NCBI GenBank assembly: GCA_946480015.1
Contig: CAMLIL010000007.1
Span: 31,295-95,294, forward strand
DNA from: an uncultured Oxalobacteraceae bacterium
GTDB lineage: Bacteria; Pseudomonadota; Gammaproteobacteria; Burkholderiales; Burkholderiaceae
DNA: 64,000 nucleotides
Direction of reading: 5' to 3'
Below the pieces are notes generated by a model. That model saw nothing but the letters and a program-made list of their open reading frames with translations. It had not been told where the DNA came from and searched no databases. Shown here piece after piece: positions 26,582 to 35,665 of this stretch (positions are counted from its first letter, which is position 1; every line of letters starts with the position of its first letter). A program made the translations under genes and the position numbers.

Positions 26582-27682
26582 TCAGTGCCGGTTTTTCTTG
26601 TGCAAAATGAGCCAGCGCGGTGACTTGAAACGCACAATACGCGCATACAGCCAGACATAACTGACCACGAACAATAAGCAGAAGCAAATCAATATCCCGG
26701 TGTTCCGCCAAAACAGCGTGGCCGGGATAACCGCCATCAGGGAAAACAGCCACAGATAGGGCGAGGTCATGGAATTACGCTTCATCAGTGCGCGTGCTTC
26801 TTTTGGCCCGACCGCCCATTGAACAATACGTCGGAAAACCAGGCTGTGCAAGTGAATTCCATCGGGCATAGCGGGCGACTTCCCGCGCAGGAACAGGCGC
26901 CGGTAGGCGGAAAATACGGTTTCGAAGGCGGGATAGATCAACAGCAAGGCGGCGTACCAGGTCGATACCTGCTCATGCCGCATGACCAGCATTAATGCCA
27001 GCTCGCCCAGCATAAAGCCGATAAAATATGCGCCCCCATCGCCGAGGAAAATCAGGGCGATCGGATAGTTCCATATCAGGAAGCCGGCGGTGGCGCCGGC
27101 CACCATCAGGGCCGACACCAGCACAAACACATCGCCGACCTGGGCCGCGACATAGGCCAGCGAAATGAGCATGCAGATCGTCACCACGCTGGCCAGGCCA
27201 TTGAATCCATCGATAATGTTGACAGCATTGGCAATACCGGCCACCGCCAGCACCGTCAGCGGCAGCGCAATCCAGCCCGAATCGATTTGCCAGCTGCTAT
27301 AGGGAATATCGATGCGGCCGATTTTTGCATCCAGCAGCAGGTAACCGAGCAAAGCGGCCGCCATTGTCAACACCAGCCGCCGTAATGCGCTGACATTTCC
27401 CGTATAGTCTTCCGCGATCCCGCCAATGAAGGCAAATAGCGAGCACATCAGTAATGCCCCCATCCATTGGAACATGGCCGGCACCCGCCATACGGTAATG
27501 GCGGCGCTGAGCAGGACGGCGGCGAATATCGGCATGCCGCCGATGCGGGCCACCGCATGCGAATGCACTTTCTGGACGCCGATAAAATTGCTATCGAGGG
27601 CGGGGCCGTGCAGTTTGACCTGCTTGATGACGAGCAGGGTCATCAAGGCAGACGCAACGAAACTCACGAGGAATGAAAACAT
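26582..27682 (-). CDS. WecA/MraY-type polyprenyl-phosphate sugar-1-phosphate transferase
   Basis: This 366-residue integral membrane protein has about ten helices. It belongs to the family that loads a HexNAc-1-phosphate or related sugar onto undecaprenyl phosphate to start O-antigen, capsule or enterobacterial-type glycans. Motifs present are GVQKVHSHAVARIGGMP (35-51), NAVNIIDGFNG (152-162), FLGDGGAYF (212-220) and the basic cytoplasmic loop DGIHLHS (274-280). The ATG at 27682 lacks a clear ribosome site, and an upstream extension to 27766 is less likely. It lies downstream of rmlBACD, separated by a terminator. The sugar specificity is unknown. Confidence 0.87.
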   Translation of the reverse strand: MFSFLVSFVASALMTLLVIKQVKLHGPALDSNFIGVQKVHSHAVARIGGMPIFAAVLLSAAITVWRVPAMFQWMGALLMCSLFAFIGGIAEDYTGNVSALRRLVLTMAAALLGYLLLDAKIGRIDIPYSSWQIDSGWIALPLTVLAVAGIANAVNIIDGFNGLASVVTICMLISLAYVAAQVGDVFVLVSALMVAGATAGFLIWNYPIALIFLGDGGAYFIGFMLGELALMLVMRHEQVSTWYAALLLIYPAFETVFSAYRRLFLRGKSPAMPDGIHLHSLVFRRIVQWAVGPKEARALMKRNSMTSPYLWLFSLMAVIPATLFWRNTGILICFCLLFVVSYVWLYARIVRFKSPRWLILHKKNRH

Positions 27683-27779
27683 TGATTTTGGTAGTAGGCG
27701 GAACGGGCGGATTGCGGCGCCGCGCGGCAAGGCGCGCAGGCAAAAACAAGGCCGCATCCCTTGCAAAACAGGCAGTGTT

Positions 27780-27812
27780 AAAAGCGTAATCCGTGATTGT
27801 ACCGGATTACGC
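27780..27812 (-). terminator. Rho-independent terminator of the rml operon
   Basis: A perfect 10-bp stem (GCGTAATCCG / CGGATTACGC) with a 9-base loop is followed on the minus strand by TTTT. It begins about 24 bp after the rmlD stop, so it should end the rmlBACD transcript before the WecA-like gene, which then needs its own promoter or readthrough. Confidence 0.8.
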
Positions 27813-27835
27813 GAAGCGAACTTATCGTAAAAGTG

Positions 27836-28690
27836 TCACGCCAGGCACAAGGCCAGTGCCTGCTGCCATTCGGGAAGGTTGCACAGGGCGCGCAATTTTC
27901 CGGAATCGAGCACCGAATTGCGCGGCCGCATGGCCGCCACCGGATACTGGTCGCTGCTTATGGGGGTCACGCGGCACGGCAGGCCGGCTTGCGCGACGAT
28001 GGCTTCGGTAAAGCCGCACCAGGTGGTCTCGCCCTGGCTGCTCAGGTGGTACACGCCGCTGTGGCGTTTCCACCACGCAGGTCCCTGGGCACGGGCCTGT
28101 CCCAGCAGCAAGGCGGTGCTATCGGCCACCGTGCGGCTCCAGGTCGGCGCGCCGTGCTGGTCGCTGACGATGCGCAACTCCTCGCGCTCCCGCCCCAGCG
28201 TCAACATGGTCAGCAAAAAGTTTTTCCCGCGCATGCCGTACACCCAGCTGGTGCGCAGGATCAAGTGGTCGATGCCGGCTGCGCGCACGCCCTCCTCCCC
28301 GGCCAGCTTGCTGCGTCCGTAGATATTGAGCGGATTGGGCGAGTCGCTCTCGGTGTAGGCGCCGGTCTTGGTGCCGTCGAACACGTAATCGGTCGAGTAA
28401 TGCACCATCGCCGCGCCCAGCAGCCTTGCCTCGGCCGCCATCAGGGCCGGCGCTTCGGCATTGATGCGCTGGGCCAGCGCCGGCTCGGCCTCGGCCTGGT
28501 CCACGGCCGTGTAGGCGGCCGGATTGACGATCAGGTCGGGGCGCACCGCGCGCAGCACCGCGCGCACCTGGTCGAGCTTGCTCAAGTCCAGCTGCGCACG
28601 GCCGGGCGCAATCACTTCGCCCAAGCCTTGCAGGCTGCGTTCGAGCTCATAGCCGATCTGGCCGGTGGCACCGGTCAGCAGGATTTTCAC
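27836..28690 (-). CDS. rmlD: dTDP-4-dehydrorhamnose reductase
   Basis: RmlD performs the last step to dTDP-L-rhamnose. The 284-residue short-chain dehydrogenase begins with the NADPH-binding loop LLTGATGQIGYELER. STDYVFDG and the catalytic YGRSKLAGE (Tyr-x3-Lys) follow, with LRTSWVYG further on. The start is GTG at 28690, overlapping the rmlC stop by 4 bp (GTGA); this gives VKILLTG as in other family members. It is the last gene of rmlBACD, with a terminator just downstream. Confidence 0.95.
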   Translation of the reverse strand: MKILLTGATGQIGYELERSLQGLGEVIAPGRAQLDLSKLDQVRAVLRAVRPDLIVNPAAYTAVDQAEAEPALAQRINAEAPALMAAEARLLGAAMVHYSTDYVFDGTKTGAYTESDSPNPLNIYGRSKLAGEEGVRAAGIDHLILRTSWVYGMRGKNFLLTMLTLGREREELRIVSDQHGAPTWSRTVADSTALLLGQARAQGPAWWKRHSGVYHLSSQGETTWCGFTEAIVAQAGLPCRVTPISSDQYPVAAMRPRNSVLDSGKLRALCNLPEWQQALALCLA

Positions 28691-29232
28691 CGGAATACCT
28701 CGGCATCGGCCAGCAGCACGCCGGTGCTGTCCTTGACCGACAGCATGGGCGGGCCGCTGAGCGGCCAGTCGATCGCCAGCGCCGGATCGTTCCACAGCAG
28801 GGCACGCTCATGTTCCGGCGCCCAGTAGTCGGTGGTCTTGTACAGGCATTCGGCGCTCTCGCTGGTGACCACGAAACCGTGCGCGAACCCGGGCGGCACC
28901 CACATCTGGAGGCGGTTCTCCGCCGACAGTTCGGCGCCGACCCAGCGGCCGAAAAACGGCGAGGACGCGCGCAGGTCGACCACCACATCGAAGATCGCGC
29001 CGGCAAGGACACGCACCAGCTTGCCCTGCGGCTGTTTGATCTGGTAATGCAGGCCGCGCAAGACATTGCGCGCCGATTTGGAATGATTGTCCTGCACGAA
29101 ACTGGTTGCAATCCCGGTCAGCGACTCGAATTTGCGGGCATTGTAGCTTTCGAAGAAAAAGCCGCGGTCGTCGCCATACACTTGCGGGTCGAGCAGCAAT
29201 ACTTCGGGAATGGCGGTGGGTGTGACTTTCAT
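28687..29232 (-). CDS. rmlC: dTDP-4-dehydrorhamnose 3,5-epimerase
   Basis: This 181-residue cupin epimerase converts dTDP-4-keto-6-deoxyglucose to the 4-keto-rhamnose form. Motifs include DDRGFFFESYNARKF, FVQDNHSKSARNVLRGLHYQ (the catalytic His lies in RGLHYQ), GAIFDVVVDLRASSPFFGRW and WVPPGFAHGF. The ATG at 29232 shares one base with the rmlA TGA (TGATG). Length and motif order are normal. Confidence 0.97.
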   Translation of the reverse strand: MKVTPTAIPEVLLLDPQVYGDDRGFFFESYNARKFESLTGIATSFVQDNHSKSARNVLRGLHYQIKQPQGKLVRVLAGAIFDVVVDLRASSPFFGRWVGAELSAENRLQMWVPPGFAHGFVVTSESAECLYKTTDYWAPEHERALLWNDPALAIDWPLSGPPMLSVKDSTGVLLADAEVFR

Positions 29233-30116
29233 CAAAATACCTTGTCCTGCAATACCTGCAGCAGGTATTGACCGTAGCCATTTTTTATCAAAGGAGCAGC
29301 CAGTTTTTCCAGCGCGGCCCCATCGATGTAGCCCTTACGGTAGGCAATTTCTTCCGGCACCGCCACTTTCAATCCCTGGCGTTTTTCGATTGTACCGATA
29401 AATTGGGAGGCATCCATCAGCGATTCATGGGTGCCGGTGTCGAGCCAGGCCATGCCGCGCCCCATCACCTGCACCGACAAAGAGCCGGCTTCCAGATAGG
29501 TCCGGTTAACATCGGTGATTTCCAGTTCGCCGCGCGCCGACGGCTTGATCGACGCGGCGATATCGCAGACTTGCTGGTCATAGAAATAAAGTCCGGTCAC
29601 GGCATAATTCGATTTCGGCCGCAGCGGTTTTTCTTCGATCGACACGGCTTGCTGGTCGGGGCCGAATTCCACCACCCCGTAGCGTTCCGGATCGAGCACG
29701 TGATAGGCGAATACCGTGGCGCCCTCGGTGCGCGCATTGGCGGCATTGAGTTTGATGTCGAGCCCATGGCCATAATAGATGTTATCGCCCAGGATCAGCG
29801 CCGAAGGGTTGTCCCCGACAAATTCGCGGCCGATGATAAACGCCTGCGCCAGCCCGTCCGGCGACGGCTGTACCGCGTACGACAGGGCAATGCCCCACTG
29901 GCTGCCATCGCCCAGCAGTTCGCGAAAGCGCGGCGTGTCCTGCGGGGTCGAGATAATCAGGATCTCGCGGATGCCGGCCAGCATCAGGGTGGTCAGCGGA
30001 TAATAAATCATGGGCTTGTCGTAGATCGGCAGCAGCTGCTTCGATACGGCCATGGTGATCGGATACAGGCGCGTGCCCGATCCGCCTGCCAGGATAATGC
30101 CCTTGCGTTGCGCCAT
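29232..30116 (-). CDS. rmlA: Glucose-1-phosphate thymidylyltransferase
   Basis: RmlA makes dTDP-glucose from dTTP and glucose 1-phosphate. The 294-residue protein has the nucleotide-binding start [20 protein letters not shown], then [29 protein letters not shown] and [20 protein letters not shown]. It lies 2 bp after rmlB and is coupled to rmlC through TGATG. The tail [10 protein letters not shown] is typical of the family. Confidence 0.98.
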   Translation of the reverse strand: MAQRKGIILAGGSGTRLYPITMAVSKQLLPIYDKPMIYYPLTTLMLAGIREILIISTPQDTPRFRELLGDGSQWGIALSYAVQPSPDGLAQAFIIGREFVGDNPSALILGDNIYYGHGLDIKLNAANARTEGATVFAYHVLDPERYGVVEFGPDQQAVSIEEKPLRPKSNYAVTGLYFYDQQVCDIAASIKPSARGELEITDVNRTYLEAGSLSVQVMGRGMAWLDTGTHESLMDASQFIGTIEKRQGLKVAVPEEIAYRKGYIDGAALEKLAAPLIKNGYGQYLLQVLQDKVF

Positions 30117-30118
30117 GA

Positions 30119-31183
30119 TTACGCTCCCCGGTTATCGTAGTTTTGATTGACCCACGTAAGATAAGCACCGGAACGCACGTTGGCCACCCAATCCTGATGG
30201 GTCAGATACCAACGCACGGTCTTGTGGATACCACTCGCAAAAGTTTCGGCCGGTTTCCAGCCCAGCTCGCGCTCGAGTTTGCGCGCATCGATCGCATAGC
30301 GGCGATCGTGGCCGGGCCGGTCGGTGACATAGGTGATCTGGTCGCGGTAACTGCCGTCCGCTTTCGGCGCCTCGCGGTCGAGAATATCGCACAAGGTGTG
30401 CACCACCTCGAGATTGGCCATTTCATTCCAGCCGCCCACGTTGTACACCTCGCCCACCCGCCCGGCTTCCAGCACGCGCCGGATCGCGGCGCAATGGTCG
30501 CTGACGTACAGCCAGTCGCGCACCTGCATGCCGTCGCCGTAAATGGGCAGCGGTTTGCCATCCAGCGCATTCGAAATGACCAGTGGAATGAGCTTCTCGG
30601 GGAAGTGAAACGGCCCGTAATTGTTCGAGCAATTGGTCGTCAGCGTGGGAAAACCGTAGGTGTGGTGGTAGGCCCGCACCAGGTGGTCGGAAGCGGCTTT
30701 CGAGGCCGAGTATGGGCTATTCGGCGCATACGCCGTGGTTTCGCTGAACGGCGCGTCACTTGGTCCGAGCGAACCGTACACCTCGTCGGTGGACACGTGC
30801 AGGAAGCGGAACCCCGCTTTTTCGTCCGCCGCCAGGCCGCTCCAGTATTCGCGCGCGGCCTCCAGCAGCGCAAACGTACCGTTGATATTGGTCGAAATGA
30901 AGGCGGCCGGGCCGTGAATCGACCGGTCCACATGGCTCTCGGCGGCAAAATGCACGATCGCGCGCGGACGATGCGCCCGCATCAGCTCGAGCATGCGTTC
31001 GCGTTCGACGATATCGGCCTGCACAAAAATGTGGCGCGTATCGCCCTGCAGCGAGGCCAGATTCTGCACATTGCCGGCATAGGTGAGCTTATCGACATTC
31101 ACCACGGCCTCGCTGGACTGCGCCAGCCAGTCCAGCACAAAATTGGATCCGATAAAACCCGCACCACCTGTGACTAAAATCAT
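30119..31183 (-). CDS. rmlB: dTDP-glucose 4,6-dehydratase
   Basis: RmlB is an extended SDR that oxidises and dehydrates dTDP-glucose. The 354-residue protein begins [20 protein letters not shown] (NAD site). [11 protein letters not shown] and [10 protein letters not shown] follow, with the active-site triad region [20 protein letters not shown] (Tyr-x3-Lys). It is the first gene of the rmlBACD operon. A possible promoter sits about 40-65 bp upstream (31221-31248). Confidence 0.98.
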   Translation of the reverse strand: MILVTGGAGFIGSNFVLDWLAQSSEAVVNVDKLTYAGNVQNLASLQGDTRHIFVQADIVERERMLELMRAHRPRAIVHFAAESHVDRSIHGPAAFISTNINGTFALLEAAREYWSGLAADEKAGFRFLHVSTDEVYGSLGPSDAPFSETTAYAPNSPYSASKAASDHLVRAYHHTYGFPTLTTNCSNNYGPFHFPEKLIPLVISNALDGKPLPIYGDGMQVRDWLYVSDHCAAIRRVLEAGRVGEVYNVGGWNEMANLEVVHTLCDILDREAPKADGSYRDQITYVTDRPGHDRRYAIDARKLERELGWKPAETFASGIHKTVRWYLTHQDWVANVRSGAYLTWVNQNYDNRGA

Positions 31184-31220
31184 TTAGTATCCCGCCCAGC
31201 CTTTTGGAGTTCAGGACACA

Positions 31221-31248
31221 ATTCTATGTGAAACTGACGCTCCTCAAA
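31221..31248 (-). promoter_or_regulatory. Candidate sigma-70 promoter for rmlBACD
   Basis: On the minus strand TTTGAG (31248-31243) and TAGAAT (31226-31221) are separated by 16 bp. The -10 matches consensus at five of six positions; the -35 is weaker. It lies 38-65 bp ahead of the rmlB ATG in the 115-bp gap shared with divergent apaH. For apaH, TATTAT at 31284-31289 could be a -10 element but sits very close to its ATG. Confidence 0.4.
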
Positions 31249-31298
31249 GAATTTAATAGAGGACGTTTTCCGTCGCACCACGGTATTATCAGCTCATC

Positions 31299-32144
31299 AT
31301 GAAATCCTATGCCATCGGCGACTTGCAAGGCTGCGCGCACGAAGCGGAGGTGCTGCTCGCGCGCATCGCGCAAGACGCGGGTGGCCCCGGCCCCGCCCGC
31401 ATCATTTTCGTCGGCGACCTGATTAACCGTGGACCGGCTTCGCTGGACGCGCTGCGGCGCGTGCGCGGGCTGGCCGCGGCCAGCGGCGGCCAGGTCGAGG
31501 CGGTGCTGGGCAACCACGACCTGCATTTGCTGGCGGTGGCCGCCGGGGTACAAAAGCTGTCCCGGTCCGACACCCTCGATGAGATCCTGGCCGCGCCCGA
31601 CCGCGACGAGTTGATCGACTGGCTGCGCGCGCGCCCCATGGCGCTGATGGAAAAAGGCCACCTGCTGGTGCACGCCGGGGTGGCCCCGCAGTGGAGCGCC
31701 GAGCGCACCATCGCGCTGGCGCACGAAGTGGAAAGCGCGCTGCGCGGACCGGCCTGGAAGGACTTCCTGGCCCAGATGTACGGCAACGAGCCGGCGCGCT
31801 GGGACGACAGCCTGCACGGCATGGCGCGCCTGCGCTGCATCGTCAACGCACTGACCCGCATGCGCCTGTGCGAGCCCGACGGCACCATGGATTTCAAGGA
31901 GAAGGAAAGCGCCGCCGCCCCGGCCGGCTCGACGCTGATGCCCTGGTTCGAACTGCCCGCCCGCCATAGCGCCGGCACCCCGGTGGTGTTCGGCCACTGG
32001 TCCGCGCTCGGCCTGCTGCTGCGCGACGACGTGATTGCGCTCGACAGCGGCTGCGTGTGGGGCGGCCACCTGAGCGCCGTCTGCCTGGACGACCGCAGCC
32101 TGCTGCAGGTCGACTGCCCCGAATACAAACGGCCCGGCCGCTAG
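31299..32144 (+). CDS. apaH: Symmetrical bis(5'-nucleosyl)-tetraphosphatase ApaH
   Basis: ApaH hydrolyses Ap4A to two ADP and can remove Np4 caps from RNA. The 281-residue metallophosphatase shows the full signature: AIGDLQGC near residue 6, FVGDLINRGP, LGNHDLHLLAV and, near the end, VFGHWSALGL and ALDSGCVWGG. It diverges from rmlB. Its TAG stop is in a CTAG tetramer that is also the stop of the convergent acyltransferase gene. Confidence 0.97.
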   Translation: MKSYAIGDLQGCAHEAEVLLARIAQDAGGPGPARIIFVGDLINRGPASLDALRRVRGLAAASGGQVEAVLGNHDLHLLAVAAGVQKLSRSDTLDEILAAPDRDELIDWLRARPMALMEKGHLLVHAGVAPQWSAERTIALAHEVESALRGPAWKDFLAQMYGNEPARWDDSLHGMARLRCIVNALTRMRLCEPDGTMDFKEKESAAAPAGSTLMPWFELPARHSAGTPVVFGHWSALGLLLRDDVIALDSGCVWGGHLSAVCLDDRSLLQVDCPEYKRPGR

Positions 32145-32875
32145 CCCAGCTCTTTTTGAATCGCCAGGTAGGCCTGCGCGGCCAGCTCGCGCCGCTGGGC
32201 GCCGCTGGCGGCGATCGGCTCCAGGCAGCTCAGCCGGGCGCGGATCGCGCCGCCCGACAGTATCCGCAGCATGCTCTCGGCAAAGCTCATGTCGCCGATA
32301 AAATCGACACCCGGATGCAGCGCGCCGTGCGCGTCCACATAGCGCAGCGCGTACGGCTGCACCACGCAGTGCGCGTCGATGGCGGCTTCGAACAGATTGG
32401 CGTGAAACGGCAGCAGGCTGCCCTGGGCTGCCGTGGTCCCTTCGGGAAAAAAAGCCACCCGCTCGCCCGCCTGGAGACTGGCCACCAGCCCTTTGAAGAT
32501 GTGGCGCAGATCGCGCCGGCTGCCGCGCGCGATGAACACCGTGCCCGCCTGGGCGGCCAGCCAGCCCAGCACCGGCCAGGCGCGGATCTCGGCCTTGGCG
32601 ACGAAGCGCGCGGGCAGCACCGCGTTGATGGTGAAAATGTCCAGCCAGGACACGTGATTGGCCACGATCATGGCGTGTTCGAGCGCCGCCACGCCTGGCG
32701 CCAGTTCGACCGTGATGCCGCAGATGGCAAGCAGCTGGCGCGACCAGCGCTGGATGCGCCGGTTACGCGCTTCCAGGCCGAGCCACGGGAACACCGCGGC
32801 ACAGGTGGCGAGACCCGTGACAAGGTGCAGCAGGACGCGCGCAAGGCGCAAGGCGAGCTTGATATTCAAATTCAA
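32141..32875 (-). CDS. Lysophospholipid acyltransferase family protein (PlsC/OlsA-like)
   Basis: This 244-residue membrane-associated acyltransferase has motif I NHVSWLD, KAEIRAWPVLGWLA, the glycine-rich GTVFIARGSRRD and motif III FFPEGTTA. The start appears to be TTG at 32875 (MNLNIKLALR); a second TTG two codons later is possible and no ATG is available. It follows pyrC' by 42 bp on the same strand, with a REP-like palindrome between them. Its stop shares the CTAG at 32141-32144 with apaH. It could make phosphatidate or an ornithine lipid; the sequence does not decide. Confidence 0.85.
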   Translation of the reverse strand: MNLNIKLALRLARVLLHLVTGLATCAAVFPWLGLEARNRRIQRWSRQLLAICGITVELAPGVAALEHAMIVANHVSWLDIFTINAVLPARFVAKAEIRAWPVLGWLAAQAGTVFIARGSRRDLRHIFKGLVASLQAGERVAFFPEGTTAAQGSLLPFHANLFEAAIDAHCVVQPYALRYVDAHGALHPGVDFIGDMSFAESMLRILSGGAIRARLSCLEPIAASGAQRRELAAQAYLAIQKELG

Positions 32876-32885
32876 ATGAGCGCTG

Positions 32886-32910
32886 GCGTTCCCGCGCCAG
32901 GCGGGAACGC
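32886..32910. repeat. REP-like palindrome
   Basis: A perfect 10-bp inverted repeat (GCGTTCCCGC / GCGGGAACGC) with a 5-base loop GCCAG sits in the 42-bp gap between pyrC' and the acyltransferase gene. It looks like the short extragenic palindromes of the form TTCCCGCG...CGGGAA found in many proteobacterial genomes. Only one copy was seen in this window. Confidence 0.55.
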
Positions 32911-32917
32911 TGGATGA

Positions 32918-34192
32918 TTAGCGTTGGTAGGCGACGCGGCCGGCCACGATGGTCGTGCGTACCTGTCCCGCCAGATCATACCCCACGAAGGGCGTGTGCT
33001 TGCCCTGGCTGGCCAGGGCCGACGCTTCGACCGTCCAGCGCGCGTGCGGATCGAATACCACGACGTCGGCATCGGCGCCCACCGCCAGCTGTCCGACCGG
33101 CAGGCCGGCCACGCGGGCGGCGTCGCAGGTGATGCGCGCGAGCGCCGTCGACAGCGGCGCGCGCTGCTCGTCGCCCCACTTGAGCGTCAGCGACAGCAGC
33201 AGCTCCAGGCCGGTGGCGCCGGGGGATGCTTCGCCGAAGGGCAGCAGCTTTTCGTCGTCGTCCACCGGCGTGTGGTCCGAGCAGACCGCGTCGATGGTGC
33301 CGTCCAGCAGAGCGGCGCGGATGGCGTCGCGGTCGCGCTGGCTGCGAAACGGCGGCGTGACGCGCGCATTCGAATCGAAGAAGCCGATGTCGGCATCGGT
33401 CATGTGCACGTGGTGCACGCCGACGTCGCAGCTGACCGGCAAGCCTTCCTTCTTGGCCGCGCGCACCAGCTCCAGGCCGGCCGCCGACGACATGCGGCAC
33501 AGGTGCACGCGCGCGCCGGTGGCGCGCACCAGTTCGAACAGGGTGTGCAGCGCGATCGTCTCGCTCATCACCGGTACGCCGGCCAGGCCGAGGCGCGATG
33601 CCAGCGGGCCGGCGTGGGCGATGCCGCCGCGGCCGATGTGCGCATCCTGCGGACGCACCCACACGGTGAAGCCGAAGGTCTTGGCGTACTGCAGGGCGCG
33701 CAGCAGCACGGTGGTGTCGAGCACCGGTTCCTCGGCCTGCGAAAAGCCAATGCAGCCGGCATCGGTCAGCTCGGCCATCTCGGTCAGCTTCTCGCCTTTC
33801 AGGCCGGTGGTCAGCGCGCCCAGCGGATGCACGCGCGCCTGATTGAGTTTGCCGGCGCGGTGGCGCAGCATCTCCACCAGGCCCGGTTCGTCGAGCACCG
33901 GTTCGGTGTCGGGCGGGCACACCAGGCTGGTCACGCCACCCTGCATGGCCGCCTGCATCTCGGATTTCAGCGTGGCCTTGTATTCGTAACCCGGCTCGCG
34001 CAGGCGCGCCGACAGGTCGACCAGGCCGGGCGCGACGACCAGCCCGCTGGCGTCGATGGTGCTGTCGGCGCTAAAGCCGGCCGGCGCGCTGCCGATGGCC
34101 GCCACCTTGCCGTTGTCAATGAACAGATCCTTGAGCGCGTCCACTCCGTTTGCCGGGTCGACCAGGCGCCCGTTCTTGATATGTAATTTCAT
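32918..34192 (-). CDS. pyrC': Non-catalytic dihydroorotase homologue PyrC' (PyrX)
   Basis: This is a 424-residue amidohydrolase-fold protein. True dihydroorotases have HxH after GLVD; here the segment reads [13 protein letters not shown], so both His are replaced (Ser61, Arg63). Other usual zinc ligands are also lost: Arg180 in VRPQD (for His) and Arg233 in HLCRMSS (for His). Asp306 in SDHTP remains. This matches the inactive pyrC' of Pseudomonas, which supports the aspartate carbamoyltransferase dodecamer. It overlaps pyrB by 4 bp (ATGA). A catalytic PyrC is expected elsewhere in the genome. Confidence 0.92.
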   Translation of the reverse strand: MKLHIKNGRLVDPANGVDALKDLFIDNGKVAAIGSAPAGFSADSTIDASGLVVAPGLVDLSARLREPGYEYKATLKSEMQAAMQGGVTSLVCPPDTEPVLDEPGLVEMLRHRAGKLNQARVHPLGALTTGLKGEKLTEMAELTDAGCIGFSQAEEPVLDTTVLLRALQYAKTFGFTVWVRPQDAHIGRGGIAHAGPLASRLGLAGVPVMSETIALHTLFELVRATGARVHLCRMSSAAGLELVRAAKKEGLPVSCDVGVHHVHMTDADIGFFDSNARVTPPFRSQRDRDAIRAALLDGTIDAVCSDHTPVDDDEKLLPFGEASPGATGLELLLSLTLKWGDEQRAPLSTALARITCDAARVAGLPVGQLAVGADADVVVFDPHARWTVEASALASQGKHTPFVGYDLAGQVRTTIVAGRVAYQR

Positions 34193-35154
34193 CCTTGCGT
34201 CCCTGCCAAAATACTCATCACCGCCATGCGTACCGCGATCCCGAAAGTCACCTGCGGCAGGATCACCGCCTGCGCGCCGTCCGCCACCGCCGAATCGATC
34301 TCGACCCCGCGGTTCATCGGCCCCGGGTGCATCACGATCGCATCCGGCTTGGCCAGCGCCAGCCGCTCGGGGGTCAGGCCGTAGCTCTTGAAGTATTCCT
34401 GGGCCGAGGGCAGCAGCGCCCCGCTCATGCGCTCGTTCTGCAGGCGCAGCATGATGATCACGTCGACGTCCTTCAAGCCTTCATCCATGTTGGTGAAGAC
34501 CCGCACGCCCATCTGTTCCAGCCCGCCCGGCAGCAGGGTGTGCGGACCGATGGCGCGCACTTCCGGCACGCCCAGGGTGGTCAGCGCGTGGATGTCCGAG
34601 CGCGCCACCCGGCTGTGCAGGATGTCGCCGACGATGGCCACGCGCAGCTTGGTGAAGTCCTGCTTGTAGTGGCGGATGGTGTACATGTCCAGCAGGCCCT
34701 GGGTCGGGTGGGCGTGCCGTCCATCGCCGGCGTTGACCACGTGGACGTGCGACTGGCGCGTGTCGATCAGGTGCTTGGCGATCAGGTAGGGCGCGCCCGA
34801 CTGCGAGTGGCGCACCACGAACATGTCGGCGTGCATGGCCGACAGGTTGTCGATGGTGTCGAGCAGCGACTCGCCCTTGCTGGCCGAGGAGGCCGAGATG
34901 TTCAGGTTGATCACGTCGGCCGACAGGCGCTTGGAGGCGATCTCGAAGGTGGTGCGGGTGCGCGTGGAGTTCTCGAAGAACAGGTTGAACACGCTCTTGC
35001 CGCGCATGAGCGGCACTTTCTTGACCTCGCGGTCGGAGATTCCCACGAAGCTCGATGCGGTGTCGAGGATATGGTTGACGATGGACTTGGGCAGTCCTTC
35101 GATGCTCAGCAAATGCTGTAGCTCGCCATTTTTGTTCAGTTGCGGATTAAGCAT
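34189..35154 (-). CDS. pyrB: Aspartate carbamoyltransferase catalytic subunit
   Basis: PyrB condenses carbamoyl phosphate with aspartate in pyrimidine synthesis. The 321-residue protein has the carbamoyl-phosphate motif [13 protein letters not shown] and [15 protein letters not shown], then [18 protein letters not shown], and [14 protein letters not shown] short extension before [14 protein letters not shown] fits the Pseudomonas-type enzyme that binds PyrC'. It overlaps pyrR at its 5' end by 8 bp and pyrC' at its 3' end by 4 bp. Confidence 0.98.
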   Translation of the reverse strand: MLNPQLNKNGELQHLLSIEGLPKSIVNHILDTASSFVGISDREVKKVPLMRGKSVFNLFFENSTRTRTTFEIASKRLSADVINLNISASSASKGESLLDTIDNLSAMHADMFVVRHSQSGAPYLIAKHLIDTRQSHVHVVNAGDGRHAHPTQGLLDMYTIRHYKQDFTKLRVAIVGDILHSRVARSDIHALTTLGVPEVRAIGPHTLLPGGLEQMGVRVFTNMDEGLKDVDVIIMLRLQNERMSGALLPSAQEYFKSYGLTPERLALAKPDAIVMHPGPMNRGVEIDSAVADGAQAVILPQVTFGIAVRMAVMSILAGTQG

Positions 35155-35665
35155 GGTCTTCTTTTATTGTTAGCGTAAATTTTCCCTCTGCGCTGCGCGA
35201 CAGCTCCAGCGATTGCGTGGCCGACAGCTCGACGGTCGCGCCGGCAAACGCGGCCGCCACCGGCAGTTCGCGTCCGCCCCGGTCGGTCAGGGTGGCCAGC
35301 ATGACCCGCGCCGGACGGCCGTAGTCGAACAGCACATTGACGGCCGCGCGCACGGTGCGGCCGGTGAACAGCACGTCGTCGACCAGCACGATGGTGGCAT
35401 GGTCGACGTTAAAGCCGATCTGGGTCGACTTCACGTGCGGCTGCAGGCCCTTTTTGGCGTAGTCGTCGCGGTAGAACGAGATGTCGATGAAGCCCAGGCG
35501 CGCAGTCAGGCCCAGGTCGGCCGCCAGCCGTTCGGCCACCCAGGCGCCGCCGGTGTGGATGCCGACGATGGCGGCGTCGCTCACGCCGGCCAGGCCGGCG
35601 CGGGTCTGCTCCAGCAGTGTCTGATACAGCGCTTCGGCGTCGAGTTGCTTAGTTATGATGGACAT
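35147..35665 (-). CDS. pyrR: PyrR bifunctional regulator/uracil phosphoribosyltransferase
   Basis: This is a 172-residue type I phosphoribosyltransferase. The PRPP loop is [20 protein letters not shown], and [16 protein letters not shown] and [11 protein letters not shown] also fit PyrR. In Bacillus PyrR attenuates pyr mRNA; in Pseudomonas-type operons the role is regulatory but less defined. The ATG at 35665 lies inside the end of ruvX (17-bp overlap), suggesting coupling; a TTG three codons upstream is the alternative. No clear PyrR-binding leader was identified. Confidence 0.93.
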   Translation of the reverse strand: MSIITKQLDAEALYQTLLEQTRAGLAGVSDAAIVGIHTGGAWVAERLAADLGLTARLGFIDISFYRDDYAKKGLQPHVKSTQIGFNVDHATIVLVDDVLFTGRTVRAAVNVLFDYGRPARVMLATLTDRGGRELPVAAAFAGATVELSATQSLELSRSAEGKFTLTIKEDHA

